The notes: generated from the letters alone by a model not told the origin. 53,080 nucleotides of DNA from Anaerocolumna sp. (GCA_029239975.1 JARBTX010000020.1:1-53080); one strand, 5' to 3'. Shown: positions 43,827 through 52,870, counted from the first letter of the stretch. A program made the numbers and translations.

Positions 43827-43912
43827 TCCTCCATGTTGCCGATACACCATAAATCCCAGTGTAGACATTACTAGCAAATGATTTATAAAACTATCAATTG
43901 TGAAATTTTTAA
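43827..43912 (-). repeat. Intra-operon repeat element, copy C (diverged)
   Basis: Minus-strand end CTGGGATTTATGGTGTATCG then GCAACATGGAGG closely matches copy B (16932-17006) over about 33 bases; the distal part has diverged. It lies between hydE (stop at 43998) and hydG and provides the hydG ribosome binding site. Confidence 0.65.
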
Positions 43913-43997
43913 TTATTCATATTACAGTCTCTTTATAAATCAATCACAAATTTAATGGTTAAGTTACACTATGAAACCTTCAACTTTTCATTTATCA

Positions 43998-45053
43998 TCA
44001 ATTGGATATTTTCTTAAAATCACCACGGCTAACCGAAAGTTCATACCCAATCTTTTTCATTCGGTTTTGAAGGCAAAACTTACATTCTGCAGCTTCATCC
44101 CCCGTACATATTTTATTATCATACAATTCATATTTCTTACGGACAGAAACCGGTGATAAATTAGGCATTACTACATTGGCTCCTGCTAAAATTCCCTGTT
44201 CCCTTCCATTTGGATGGATAGTCCCTAGTGCAGTTGTAGCGGGAATTAATGCGTTTGGGAGCATCAACCTTAAAATACTAATTAGAAATAATGTTAATTC
44301 ATAAGATCCTTTTTCTTCATCTTTAAACGGAGTATCATGATGTGGTAAAAAAGGTCCTATACCAACCATTTCAGGTGATAAATCTTTTATAAATAATAAA
44401 TCTTCTGCAATATGTTCCATGGTTTGATGCGGTGAACCAACCATAAAACCTGTACCCACCTGATATCCTAATTCTTTAAGATCAAATAGGCATTGTTTTC
44501 TATGTTTCAAGCTAAGGCTTTTCGGATGAAGCATACTATAATGCTCATCATTCGCCGTTTCATGTCTTAGTAAGTATCTGTCAGCGCCAGCCTCTTTATA
44601 GTATTTATAAGAATCGTAACTTTTTTCACCGATCGATAAGGTTATGGCACAATCTTTGTATTGTTCTTTAATAGAAGTAATGATATCTACTATATACTCG
44701 TCTTTAAAACTTAAATCTTCTCCACCTTGAAGTACGAACGTTCGAAATCCTAATTCAAATCCAAGTTTACAACACTCCAGAATCTCTTCTTTTGTCAATC
44801 GATAACGTATAGCATTTCTATTGCTACCACGAATTCCGCAATAATAACAATCATTTTTACAATAGTTTGTAAACTCAATTAATCCTCTTGTATAAATCTG
44901 ATTGCCAAAGTGTATTTTTGAAGTATTACGTGCTAAATCACTAATATAATCCATATCTTCTCTAGTGTAATTTGTTAATAGGTGAATAAATTCTTCCTTG
45001 GTTAATGTTCTTTGTTTTTCTAAGTTATTCATTAAATTGTTCATATTAAACAT
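43998..45053 (-). CDS. hydE: [FeFe]-hydrogenase maturation radical SAM protein HydE
   Basis: The 351-residue radical SAM enzyme takes part in building the di-iron subcluster and its bridging dithiolate. The cluster motif is NYCKNDCYYC (CX3CX2C, about residue 68). The fold continues with LQGGEDLSFKDEYIVDII, and a C-terminal cysteine trio lies in CTGDEAAECKFCLQNR, the optional second-cluster region. GAGAG lies before the ATG. It is the first gene of the hydE-hydG set and has a structured leader at 45143-45243. Confidence 0.94.
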   Translation of the reverse strand: MFNMNNLMNNLEKQRTLTKEEFIHLLTNYTREDMDYISDLARNTSKIHFGNQIYTRGLIEFTNYCKNDCYYCGIRGSNRNAIRYRLTKEEILECCKLGFELGFRTFVLQGGEDLSFKDEYIVDIITSIKEQYKDCAITLSIGEKSYDSYKYYKEAGADRYLLRHETANDEHYSMLHPKSLSLKHRKQCLFDLKELGYQVGTGFMVGSPHQTMEHIAEDLLFIKDLSPEMVGIGPFLPHHDTPFKDEEKGSYELTLFLISILRLMLPNALIPATTALGTIHPNGREQGILAGANVVMPNLSPVSVRKKYELYDNKICTGDEAAECKFCLQNRMKKIGYELSVSRGDFKKISN

Positions 45054-45401
45054 ATAAAATCTCTCTTTCTGAAAAGGGATACATACAACTTAGATTTAAC
45101 CCTTACAATATTAAAATTTCATTTTATGCCAAGTTTTCCTAGACAATAAAAAAATCCTTGAACCTAAAAAGGCGCAAGGATAATGTACATAAGAAAATCA
45201 CATAAATAAAATGTTCTTATGATAACTATATACTCGCCTTTTCACTCGGAACCCCTTATGTTCAGTACGATTATTTTTATATTGTAGGAGGGTTTATTGT
45301 GAGAAAATATATTGTTATTTTCTTAACAACTCACCAATTATATTATACACCGCCTTACTATGTAAGTAAATGAAAATTTACAATTATCTAGTATACATGT
45401 C
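45054..45401. other. Intergenic region between hydE and the histidine kinase gene
   Basis: Besides the candidate attenuator (45143-45243), it has an inverted repeat GTGAG...CTCAC with an AT-rich stem at about 45299-45334, just after the kinase operon. I cannot match the region to a known riboswitch class by eye. Confidence 0.45.
45143..45243 (-). promoter_or_regulatory. Possible attenuator leader of hydE
   Basis: A terminator-like hairpin (ATCCTTG 45154-45160 with CAAGGAT 45175-45181, then six or seven T on the minus strand) lies 90 bases upstream of hydE. Its loop contains CGCCTTTTT (45166-45174), complementary to GAAAAGGCG (45235-45243) upstream in the same RNA. Between them is an exact CATAAGAA/TTCTTATG hairpin (45188-45221). 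This could be an antiterminator switch or simply the terminator of the upstream kinase operon. Confidence 0.45.
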
Positions 45402-46850
45402 CTATTTGGAGCTTATAGGAAGGTGAAACATAAATTCCGTTCCAATACCCGTTTTACTTTTGCATTGTATTTGTCCACCATGTTTTTCTATGATATATTT
45501 GCATATAGATAATCCGAGCCCAGAACCTGGAATACTCATAGTGCGTGATTTTTCTGCTCGATAAAATTTATCAAAAATAAACGGCATATCTTCTGTATTA
45601 ATACCATTACCATTATCCTTAACTCTAACGACTATCACTTGATTATATTCATCAAAATTAATACCAAGTTGTATCTTGCCCTCATCTTTCTTGGTATATT
45701 TCATGCTGTTATCAATTAGATTAGTTATAACTTGTGTAATACGAACTTCATCCATATCAATTAAAACATTTGGAACTTCGTTTAAAATCTCGAACATATA
45801 ACCTTGATGTTCCACGATATCTTTTAGTTCATTTGCAGTCCTATTTATATAGTCTCTAAAATATTGTTCGGTTTTCATTATTTTAAGTTCATTTAATTCA
45901 GCATTGGAATGTTCTAAAAGGTCATGTATCATGGTATTTAATATTTCAGCTTTATTAACTATAATATCATAATATTTCTTTTGTTTCTCATCAGTATTTG
46001 CAATACCATCTCTTAAACCTTCGCTATAAGCTTTTATGGTTGAGATTGGTGTCTTTAGATCATGGGAGATACATGAAATCAATTCTTTCTGAGATCTCTT
46101 AAGTCGTTCTTCTCTGTCCATCTTTTCTTTTAATTGATCTCTCATTAATTCAAATCCATACATCAGTTTTTCAACTTCATTTGCCTTTAAATGACTGCTA
46201 TGAGCTTTCACTACTGGTATATTATAATTTCCTTCAATAATTGCCTTAGACGATTCACTCATATCCTCAATTGGTTCTAGTATATGTTTCTTCAGATAAA
46301 TTACCTTTGTGGTTAAAAGTATCATTACAATAAAAATGCCCAAAATGAAAGGTGAAAATATGGTAACTATAATTTTTAATTCACTTTTTTCTATGATTTC
46401 TTCTCTAGGAATTAAAAATAGTGCAAATCCTATGACACTATTATCTTTTTCTATTATGAAAGAAACTTTAAAATTAGTTTTATCAACAGAATAAAAACTT
46501 TTATCAAACTGGATGACTTCTTTTAGATTTACTTTATCCCCTTTTAAATAGTTAAATTTATTATCACTATAAATTACCTGTCCTTGCAAATTAAAAATAG
46601 CATAAGGAAAAAACCTTATTTTAGAAGGCTTTTTTATAAGAATTTCATTTAATTTATCAAAGGATACCTGTGGGTAATTTTCTTCAATTAATTGCAATTG
46701 ATCCGCTACTAATAATCTAGCTTTATTATAGAAAGAAAACTCTTTATAGTCATCATACTTATTTATACTTAATCCTAAACACAGGCTTAGTAAAAGAAAA
46801 ACAAAAAGTATGGTAAACATCTGATTCCTAAGTATTGTTTTGTTTTTCAT
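45402..46850 (-). CDS. Sensor histidine kinase (two-helix sensor, HAMP)
   Basis: The 482-residue membrane kinase has helices at about 11-29 and 158-186 enclosing an extracellular sensor of about 130 residues, then a HAMP linker (about 187-245). The HisKA domain has SCISHDLKTPISTIKAYSEG, phospho-acceptor near His263. The ATPase domain has DNSMKYT (N box), VRVKDNGNGI, FDKFYRAEKS and GSGLGLSICK. It starts one base after the response-regulator stop without its own clear ribosome binding site, so it is translationally coupled. It is the last gene of the permease-ATPase-regulator-kinase operon and probably senses a signal linked to that exporter. Confidence 0.93.
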   Translation of the reverse strand: MKNKTILRNQMFTILFVFLLLSLCLGLSINKYDDYKEFSFYNKARLLVADQLQLIEENYPQVSFDKLNEILIKKPSKIRFFPYAIFNLQGQVIYSDNKFNYLKGDKVNLKEVIQFDKSFYSVDKTNFKVSFIIEKDNSVIGFALFLIPREEIIEKSELKIIVTIFSPFILGIFIVMILLTTKVIYLKKHILEPIEDMSESSKAIIEGNYNIPVVKAHSSHLKANEVEKLMYGFELMRDQLKEKMDREERLKRSQKELISCISHDLKTPISTIKAYSEGLRDGIANTDEKQKKYYDIIVNKAEILNTMIHDLLEHSNAELNELKIMKTEQYFRDYINRTANELKDIVEHQGYMFEILNEVPNVLIDMDEVRITQVITNLIDNSMKYTKKDEGKIQLGINFDEYNQVIVVRVKDNGNGINTEDMPFIFDKFYRAEKSRTMSIPGSGLGLSICKYIIEKHGGQIQCKSKTGIGTEFMFHLPISSK

Positions 46851-46851
46851 T

Positions 46852-47544
46852 TTAGCTTACGGACAATTTATATCCTGCTCCCCATACTGTTTTTATGTAA
46901 TCTATATTATAAATATTTAACTTTTCCCGAATCCGTTTTACATATACTGCAACACTACTAATATCACCAAATTCATTCATTCCCCATATGTTTTCATATA
47001 ATTGTTCTTTTGAAAATACTTGGTTTGGATGACTTGCAAAAAAATATAAAACTTCAAATTCCTTTGTTGTTAATTCAATCTCATCTTCATTAACCAAAAC
47101 AACATAACTTTCTTTATAAAATGTCAATTTACCTATCTTAAGTTCATTCCTGGTTGATTTGGTATTTAAATTAATCTTCTCATATCTTCTTAAATGAGCT
47201 TTTACTCTAGCAACTAATTCTAATGGACTAAATGGTTTTGTAACATAATCATCAGCACCAATACCGAGAGAAATTACTTTATCCATCTCACCACTTTTTG
47301 CAGACAGCATTATGATTGGAGTTTCCGATGTTTCTCGAATTCTTTTGCATACGGACATTCCGTCTAATTTTGGTAGCATAATATCCAAAAGAACAAGATT
47401 GGGATGAATTTCATTAAAATAATTTAACCCAGCATCTCCATCAAAAGCAATTTTAACACCATACCCTTCCACTTCCAGATAATCTCCTAAAATTTCTGCC
47501 AACTCTTTTTCATCTTCAATAATTAACACTGTCTGCTTTTCCAT
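46852..47544 (-). CDS. OmpR-family response regulator
   Basis: The 230-residue regulator has a receiver domain (about 4-120) with IIEDE, phospho-acceptor Asp54 in LLDIMLP, SAKSGEMDKVISLGIGADDY and TKPFSPLEL. The C-terminal winged helix (about 135-230) has ELTTKEFEVLYFFASHPNQV, then EQLYENIWGM and VYVKRIREKL. I chose the ATG at 47544 because AAGGATGGG lies upstream at proper distance; the earlier ATG touches the ribosome binding site. It is cotranscribed with its kinase and the ABC exporter genes. Confidence 0.94.
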   Translation of the reverse strand: MEKQTVLIIEDEKELAEILGDYLEVEGYGVKIAFDGDAGLNYFNEIHPNLVLLDIMLPKLDGMSVCKRIRETSETPIIMLSAKSGEMDKVISLGIGADDYVTKPFSPLELVARVKAHLRRYEKINLNTKSTRNELKIGKLTFYKESYVVLVNEDEIELTTKEFEVLYFFASHPNQVFSKEQLYENIWGMNEFGDISSVAVYVKRIREKLNIYNIDYIKTVWGAGYKLSVS

Positions 47545-47588
47545 ATATACACCCATCCTTAATAATACTTTAGTACAGTTGCTCTTAA

Positions 47589-48347
47589 TTACCAGCCTCG
47601 TTCCATAAGAAAATCATATAATACCGCTTCTCTTTTCTTTGCTGTACTATTTTCATAATCATTTAACCTTAATTCCCCATCAATCCTACCATCTCTTAAG
47701 AAAATAATACGATTTCCCCTGACGGCAGCCTTTAAATCATGAGTTACCATTACTACAGATTGACCTTTCTCATGAATCTTAGTAAATATATCTAATACAC
47801 TTTCCCCTGCTTGGGAGTTAAGAGCACCTGTTGGTTCATCTGCAAATAAGATATCAGGTTCATTGATTAAGGCTCTGCAAATTGCTGCACGTTGTCTTTG
47901 CCCCCCTGATAACTGGCTTGGAAATTTTTTCTGATGCTCTGATAAATCCATTTGATCTAGTAAATTATCAATTTTTTTATCTATTATTAGTTTATTCATT
48001 TTTTTCTTATAGGTAGGACTTAATATATTCTCTCTTATTGTTAAATCTGGTATAAGATTAATCCCTTGAAATACAAACCCTATTTTATCTTTTCTCGTGG
48101 CTGCCATTTCATTTTCTTTGCATTTTGTAATATTTTTATAATTTAGAAACACTTCACCGCTAGTAATACTGTCCATTCCACTTAAAAGATAAAGTAATGT
48201 TGATTTGCCAGAACCAGAACTTCCCATTATTACGGTAAAATCGTCCTTATAAATTTCTAAACTTAAATTTTTTATAACGTTATTCACTTCTCCATCTGTT
48301 ACATAGCTCTTACATACTAAATTTGTTTTTATTATAACACTATTCAT
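47589..48347 (-). CDS. ABC transporter ATP-binding protein, MacB/LolD/BceA type
   Basis: The 252-residue ATPase powers the adjacent FtsX-type permease. It shows Walker A GSSGSGKST, Q-loop FQGINLIPDLT, signature LSGGQRQR, Walker B ILFADEPTGAL and the switch histidine in VMVTHDLKAA. The GALNSQ-type D-loop is typical of MacB/BceA-like subunits. AAGGAGG precedes the start. It lies 13 bp after the permease gene and 44 bp before the response regulator. Such ABC/two-component sets often handle peptide antibiotics or envelope stress; the actual substrate is unknown. Confidence 0.94.
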   Translation of the reverse strand: MNSVIIKTNLVCKSYVTDGEVNNVIKNLSLEIYKDDFTVIMGSSGSGKSTLLYLLSGMDSITSGEVFLNYKNITKCKENEMAATRKDKIGFVFQGINLIPDLTIRENILSPTYKKKMNKLIIDKKIDNLLDQMDLSEHQKKFPSQLSGGQRQRAAICRALINEPDILFADEPTGALNSQAGESVLDIFTKIHEKGQSVVMVTHDLKAAVRGNRIIFLRDGRIDGELRLNDYENSTAKKREAVLYDFLMERGW

Positions 48348-48360
48348 GGAATTTGCCTCC

Positions 48361-50670
48361 TTATTCTTGATTTAAGTCGCTAATATTATTTTTATATAAA
48401 TTACGAGAAGAAAGAAATGTACTAACTAGAAATACTAGAATTGCGCAAACATTTCCTACTAACATATAAAAGACATTATAATCTGCAAGATATTTTTTAA
48501 ATCCAAACATAGATAAACTTAAGACCATTGATTTTGGAAATGATATCATAAACAAAGGAACTGTAATTGCCATAGAACATAATACAACTATGCTTATGTA
48601 AATTAAATTACCTTGTATTAAATGTTTTGTAGAGTAACCAATGCACTGATATATGGTATTGATTTTTTTATTATCCTGATTTTTTAAATAGACAATCGCT
48701 ATAATGTTCATTGCACCTAATAAAAGTGCCATAATCATAAACGGTGTAATTGCTTTCATTTGTGGATCACATATCATATCAATGATACTCTTATGCTTAT
48801 TTTGCCGATCAATTATCTCTAAATAATCTTTATATTTCTGGCTGTACTTGTTAATATATTCTTTCTTATCTATACCTAATTTTAAATAGACACTTGCTTC
48901 GTTATATTTGACATCCACACCATTTTCATAAAATGTACTACCAAGTAACCTACATCCTCTGCCCAAGTTGTAATAGCTTTGATAGATACCTGTAATTAAT
49001 AAACTTACCTTTTTATCTACGTTAAGATAAATATCAATATAATCACCAACCTGTTTTTTTAACTCTCTAGATAGAAGATTGGATATTACGATTTCATTAC
49101 TGTATCTTGGATTTCTTCCTTCTAATACTGGCATGTTAATATTCTCATATGTCTCATAAACAAAAGTTGGTACAATTGGGTCACCCATACCCTTATTCCA
49201 AGGTAACATAATCTTTATATCTGTAGTTGTAAGAATTACTCTCTCCGTTTCTTTTTCTTGCTTTAATTGATTAATCGCTGATTCAAATTCATCATTTGTT
49301 ATAGATGTAACTGAGACATCATGTTTGTCAAAACCAATCCAATAATAATTATTTTCATTCATATTTGTTATATTGGAAAAACAAGTTAGTGCAAAATTGA
49401 CACAATAAATAGAAACAATACAGGTTAATATAATGTAACAAGTATTTTTCTTATCTCTTTGTAACATTCGAAGGGCCATACCCAGCGGTGAAAAGCTTAA
49501 TTTTTCAAAAATAGAATTTCCCACACTTTTCTTTTTACCTAAATCTACTTCTTTACCATTTAAAACTATAACTGGTTTTATATTTTTCATTTTTGTTAAC
49601 ACGTGATAAACCTGTAACATTACAAAACTTGCAATTAAAAAGACACAAATAAACCCAGACAATACTGTACTCGTTCGTTTTACTTCACCTAAATTTTTAT
49701 AGGTCTCTACCATAAAGCTATCAGATATAAAGGATGAAGAAATTGCACCAACCACACTTCCACTGATTACTAAAAATAAATATAACTTCATATATATACT
49801 GATGATACTATGATTGGTATATCCCATGGTCTTAAAAATTGCTATTGTTTTCTTGTCACTAAGTAACGCATTTCTTATCATATAACGTATCATGACACAA
49901 CTAACGATTAGTATTATAAAGCTAACTGCGAGTAAAATACCACCTAAAATTTTCTCTGTAATAGAATTATTAGTAATTCTCGTTTCAACGGTTTCTCCTC
50001 TTCCCTCTAATACTCCGTTGTTGTTATCTCTATATTCATTGACTAGTTGTATTCCTTTGTCTTCTTGATTTCCAAAAACAGAAATATATTGTTTCCTATT
50101 AAAACCTTCTGGTATCTCTTTTACCACTATCTCGTTATCATAAGCTAAACTCATATTGTAGGGATCGGTATAAATACCTTTTACTTTATAGTCTATTGTT
50201 TTTCCTAAATATGATATGGTAATAATATCATTTATCTTAATATTATTCTCATTGGTAATGACTGTGGAAATCAAACACTCATTTTCACCAAGATTTAATG
50301 CTGTCCCATCAATAATTCGATATGATTTATGAATATCATTGTTATACTCCACTAGAGATAAAAAACCATCTATTAACTTATCCTTGTATATAAGGTTTTC
50401 CACCAAATAGTGATAATTGATAATAATTGCTTTCGTGGTTAATTTTAATGAGTCAAATCGCTTTCTAACTTGCTCTAATTGTTCCCTTGACATATCAAGT
50501 GGATATACTTTTAACTTTGGTGAATTACACTCCTCCATTAATTCTTGGTATGGTTTATTTAAAGATGTCATGATTACTAATGAACTCGTCATTAACATGG
50601 AACAGATGAGAACAATAAAAAATATGATTGCACTTTGTAATTTTCGCTGTCTTAATTTCTTAAACCACAT
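48361..50670 (-). CDS. FtsX/MacB-type ABC transporter permease
   Basis: The 769-residue permease has an N-terminal helix (about 18-38), a large extracellular domain (40-240) and three helices at about 245-375. A cytoplasmic turn with the helix at about 405-430 is followed by a second extracellular domain (430-630) and three C-terminal helices (635-765). This two-FtsX-domain layout is that of long single-subunit permeases. GAGGGA before 50670 decides the start; the frame is open 13 codons further. It is the first gene of the operon, with direct repeats and a palindrome in its upstream region. Confidence 0.9.
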   Translation of the reverse strand: MWFKKLRQRKLQSAIIFFIVLICSMLMTSSLVIMTSLNKPYQELMEECNSPKLKVYPLDMSREQLEQVRKRFDSLKLTTKAIIINYHYLVENLIYKDKLIDGFLSLVEYNNDIHKSYRIIDGTALNLGENECLISTVITNENNIKINDIITISYLGKTIDYKVKGIYTDPYNMSLAYDNEIVVKEIPEGFNRKQYISVFGNQEDKGIQLVNEYRDNNNGVLEGRGETVETRITNNSITEKILGGILLAVSFIILIVSCVMIRYMIRNALLSDKKTIAIFKTMGYTNHSIISIYMKLYLFLVISGSVVGAISSSFISDSFMVETYKNLGEVKRTSTVLSGFICVFLIASFVMLQVYHVLTKMKNIKPVIVLNGKEVDLGKKKSVGNSIFEKLSFSPLGMALRMLQRDKKNTCYIILTCIVSIYCVNFALTCFSNITNMNENNYYWIGFDKHDVSVTSITNDEFESAINQLKQEKETERVILTTTDIKIMLPWNKGMGDPIVPTFVYETYENINMPVLEGRNPRYSNEIVISNLLSRELKKQVGDYIDIYLNVDKKVSLLITGIYQSYYNLGRGCRLLGSTFYENGVDVKYNEASVYLKLGIDKKEYINKYSQKYKDYLEIIDRQNKHKSIIDMICDPQMKAITPFMIMALLLGAMNIIAIVYLKNQDNKKINTIYQCIGYSTKHLIQGNLIYISIVVLCSMAITVPLFMISFPKSMVLSLSMFGFKKYLADYNVFYMLVGNVCAILVFLVSTFLSSRNLYKNNISDLNQE

Positions 50671-50698
50671 AAAAAAATCCCTCTTTTCATTCTTTATA

Positions 50699-50760
50699 TG
50701 GTACATCATACGGTACCAATTTTAAATAAAAAGAGAGAAATTATGAATAATTATGAATAA
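50699..50760 (-). promoter_or_regulatory. Palindrome and direct repeats before the ABC exporter operon
   Basis: TGGTAC-N8-GTACCA (50699-50718) overlaps a possible promoter (TTGGTA and TATAAA, 15-bp spacer, on the minus strand). The exact tandem 10-mer TTATGAATAA TTATGAATAA (50741-50760) lies about 20 bp upstream of it. Ten-bp direct repeats are typical of OmpR-family binding sites, so autoregulation by the operon regulator is plausible. Confidence 0.45.
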
Positions 50761-50768
50761 GAAAATTT

Positions 50769-51053
50769 TTAAGCATAACAGTGTTCTTGTAATATATCTT
50801 TTAATGCATAAGCACTGCTTGTATGACAACGTTTTATAATTGTTTCATCTTTGTCAACCGCTTGCAATGCAGAGTGAACCATTTTATGGGACACTGTATT
50901 GGTAAATAAGATTAATAAATCTGGTTTTCCTACCATAGTTTTAAAATTTGCAGGCATCTTTGTAAAAACCTTTGCTTTACAATTATGTTCCTTACAGATT
51001 TCTTTATAAGTACAGACCATTCTATCATGACCACCAACAATAACAATACTCAT
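50769..51053 (-). CDS. DUF2325 domain protein
   Basis: The 94-residue protein is a single DUF2325 domain with the N-terminal MSIVIVGGHDRM, a Rossmann-like pattern, TNTVSHKM in the middle and a conserved Cys-His stretch (IKRCHTSSAYALKDIL). Several cysteines (Cys14, Cys20, Cys25, Cys75, Cys92 approximately) could bind metal or sense redox state. TAAGGAGG lies before the start. A Fur-like box lies 56 bases upstream. It is monocistronic or reads into the exporter operon 98 bp further on. The family function is not established. Confidence 0.9.
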   Translation of the reverse strand: MSIVIVGGHDRMVCTYKEICKEHNCKAKVFTKMPANFKTMVGKPDLLILFTNTVSHKMVHSALQAVDKDETIIKRCHTSSAYALKDILQEHCYA

Positions 51054-51108
51054 ATTGTAACCTCCTTAAGAAAATATTTACACGTATTATCTAATTGCTT
51101 TTTGCAAT

Positions 51109-51123
51109 TGATACTCATTATCA
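51109..51123 (-). promoter_or_regulatory. Fur-like box upstream of the DUF2325 gene
   Basis: On the minus strand TGATAAT-G-AGTATCA matches the 7-1-7 Fur consensus TGATAAT-N-ATTATCA with one mismatch. A possible -10 (GATAAT) lies just downstream, so a bound repressor would block the promoter. Confidence 0.65.
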
Positions 51124-51258
51124 TTTTTATTTTCCTTAGGATATCATACAACTTATTATCTGGCAATATGAATTTAACTTATTGATAATTTTTATTCAAT
51201 AAGTGGACATGCTTTTCTCAATGTGAAGATGCGATGCAATGACAACTATTTTTTCAGC

Positions 51259-52044
51259 TTAACTACTTGCACTTTTATAATGTCTTAGACCCATTTTCCA
51301 TAGATAAAAAGTAAGCACGGTGAAGAATAGAACTACTCCAATACTATAAAGAATTCCTAATGGTGTAACAGTTTTCATGATAAATTGTGTTGGTATGGTA
51401 GCCATAATTCCGTAAGGTAAGACAAAGTAAAACAAAGCTTTAAAGATACCTTTAAATAATACTCCTGGCACTTTCATGCATAACTCAAGTAACTCTTCTG
51501 CTCGGCTAATATTCGTTGCAGATAAAACAAAGAACGGAATGCATCTTAATATTAATTCCACATCGTACCAAAGCAAGGTCATTAGAATTACTAAAAATGT
51601 ATAACCTAGTCCATTAAATAAAGTAATTTCTACCTTACTAATGTTCATTCCATAAATAATAATTCCAATACTAACTAAAACTAATGGTATAGAGCCTGGA
51701 TTTACATGTTCAAAGGTAAGTCTAAGTAATGGACTAATTGGTTTTGTTAGATAATGATCTAACGTTCCGTAACGTATTTTACTTGGAAGGTCATTTATTC
51801 CAAAAAAGAATATCACCATATTTAAAGCATTGATTAAGGAAAATGTCCCAATAAATATAATCATTTCTCCTTTACTCCAACCACCGATGGAATCTACCTG
51901 AGAATAAATAGTATTAAACATAAGGAGTTGCACGAAAAACAAGGTTCCATCAACCCAAAAAGCACCAAAAAAAGATAATCGAAACACCATCATATGGCTT
52001 AGTTTCAGTTTAATTAACGTCTTAATAAATCGTAAACTCATCAT
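51259..52044 (-). CDS. ABC-2 type transporter permease (DUF990-like), subunit 1
   Basis: The 261-residue membrane protein has about six helices, with FRLSFFGAFWVDGTLFFVQL, IRYGTLDHYLTKPISPLLRL and a C-terminal LYSIGVVLFFTVLTFYLWKM. The KPISPL turn after the second helix is characteristic of DUF990/ABC-2 permeases. The first ATG (52044) shares bases with the stop of the upstream permease gene (TGATG), with GGTGGG before it. The two genes form a heterodimeric permease; their ATPase gene must lie beyond the window edge. Confidence 0.87.
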   Translation of the reverse strand: MMSLRFIKTLIKLKLSHMMVFRLSFFGAFWVDGTLFFVQLLMFNTIYSQVDSIGGWSKGEMIIFIGTFSLINALNMVIFFFGINDLPSKIRYGTLDHYLTKPISPLLRLTFEHVNPGSIPLVLVSIGIIIYGMNISKVEITLFNGLGYTFLVILMTLLWYDVELILRCIPFFVLSATNISRAEELLELCMKVPGVLFKGIFKALFYFVLPYGIMATIPTQFIMKTVTPLGILYSIGVVLFFTVLTFYLWKMGLRHYKSASS

Positions 52045-52835
52045 CAAATTCCCACCCCATCAAATTTTATACGTAATTTGTTATAACTAAAATTATTAAT
52101 AATAATAAAGACTAATACCCAGGCACTAAGTATTGCAACTCCCCGAATCGCCTCTTCTTGGTTGTTGCCTATAAAAAGCATGGATGGTAAATAAGTTATA
52201 TAATAGAATGGGAAAAATCTCATAATTCCAATTACTATCTCTGGTAATAAGGAAAGCGGTAACATGGTTCCAGTAATAAATGCAACCAAAGTATTTTTTA
52301 TCATAAGGAATAACTGAATGTCTTGAAACTTCAAGGTTAAGATTCCAAGTAAAAAGTTAAGTTGCACCATAAAAATTAATCCTAAAATGGTTAAAATAAT
52401 TCCTGATATTATTAACTTAAAATCGGAAGTAAAGGTAAACTGAATACGGAAAATAAATATCCAGATTGCTGCAGCTATAAAATTTAAGATAGCATAAAAG
52501 GAGGCTGCTCCTAAGGTTTGTGCTAAAAAATATCCTTCTACTTTGGCAGGAAGAACCATATATTTTGAAAAACTTCCTTCTCTAATTCTATGACTAATTT
52601 CACCACTAACACCATCTGATAGTTCAATTTTGGATAAAAAGGAACTAATAATATAGTAGGATAACATAGTATGGAAGGTTAAACCTGAAACGACATCTCT
52701 TTCACCAAATACTGCACCCCATAAAATGACTGCAAAAATAATTTTTATAACCGTAAATAGTACATTAAATATAATATCAAATCTCCATGCAAGTTGAGCC
52801 TTATACGAGATCTTAGCAATTTCTATATATTTCAT
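52044..52835 (-). CDS. ABC-2 type transporter permease (DUF990-like), subunit 2
   Basis: The 263-residue protein has about six helices. It begins MKYIEIAKISYKAQLAWRFD, and shows ISHRIREGSFSKYMVLPAKV (the DUF990 turn) and FFPFYYITYLPSMLFIG near residue 205. The start is uncertain: no ribosome binding site precedes the ATG at 52835 or the in-frame ATG at 52853. I chose 52835 because it gives the usual family N-terminus. It overlaps the next gene by one base. A hairpin at about 52871-52906 lies just upstream. Confidence 0.85.
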   Translation of the reverse strand: MKYIEIAKISYKAQLAWRFDIIFNVLFTVIKIIFAVILWGAVFGERDVVSGLTFHTMLSYYIISSFLSKIELSDGVSGEISHRIREGSFSKYMVLPAKVEGYFLAQTLGAASFYAILNFIAAAIWIFIFRIQFTFTSDFKLIISGIILTILGLIFMVQLNFLLGILTLKFQDIQLFLMIKNTLVAFITGTMLPLSLLPEIVIGIMRFFPFYYITYLPSMLFIGNNQEEAIRGVAILSAWVLVFIIINNFSYNKLRIKFDGVGI

Positions 52836-52870
52836 TTTAATGATTATTAACATACACAACTAAGTGATGC

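Noticed and set aside
45143..45300. Known riboswitch upstream of hydE
   Set aside because: I compared the visible motifs with the common classes (SAM, TPP, cobalamin, c-di-GMP, fluoride, ykkC, T-box) and none fits; only an attenuator-like structure is claimed.
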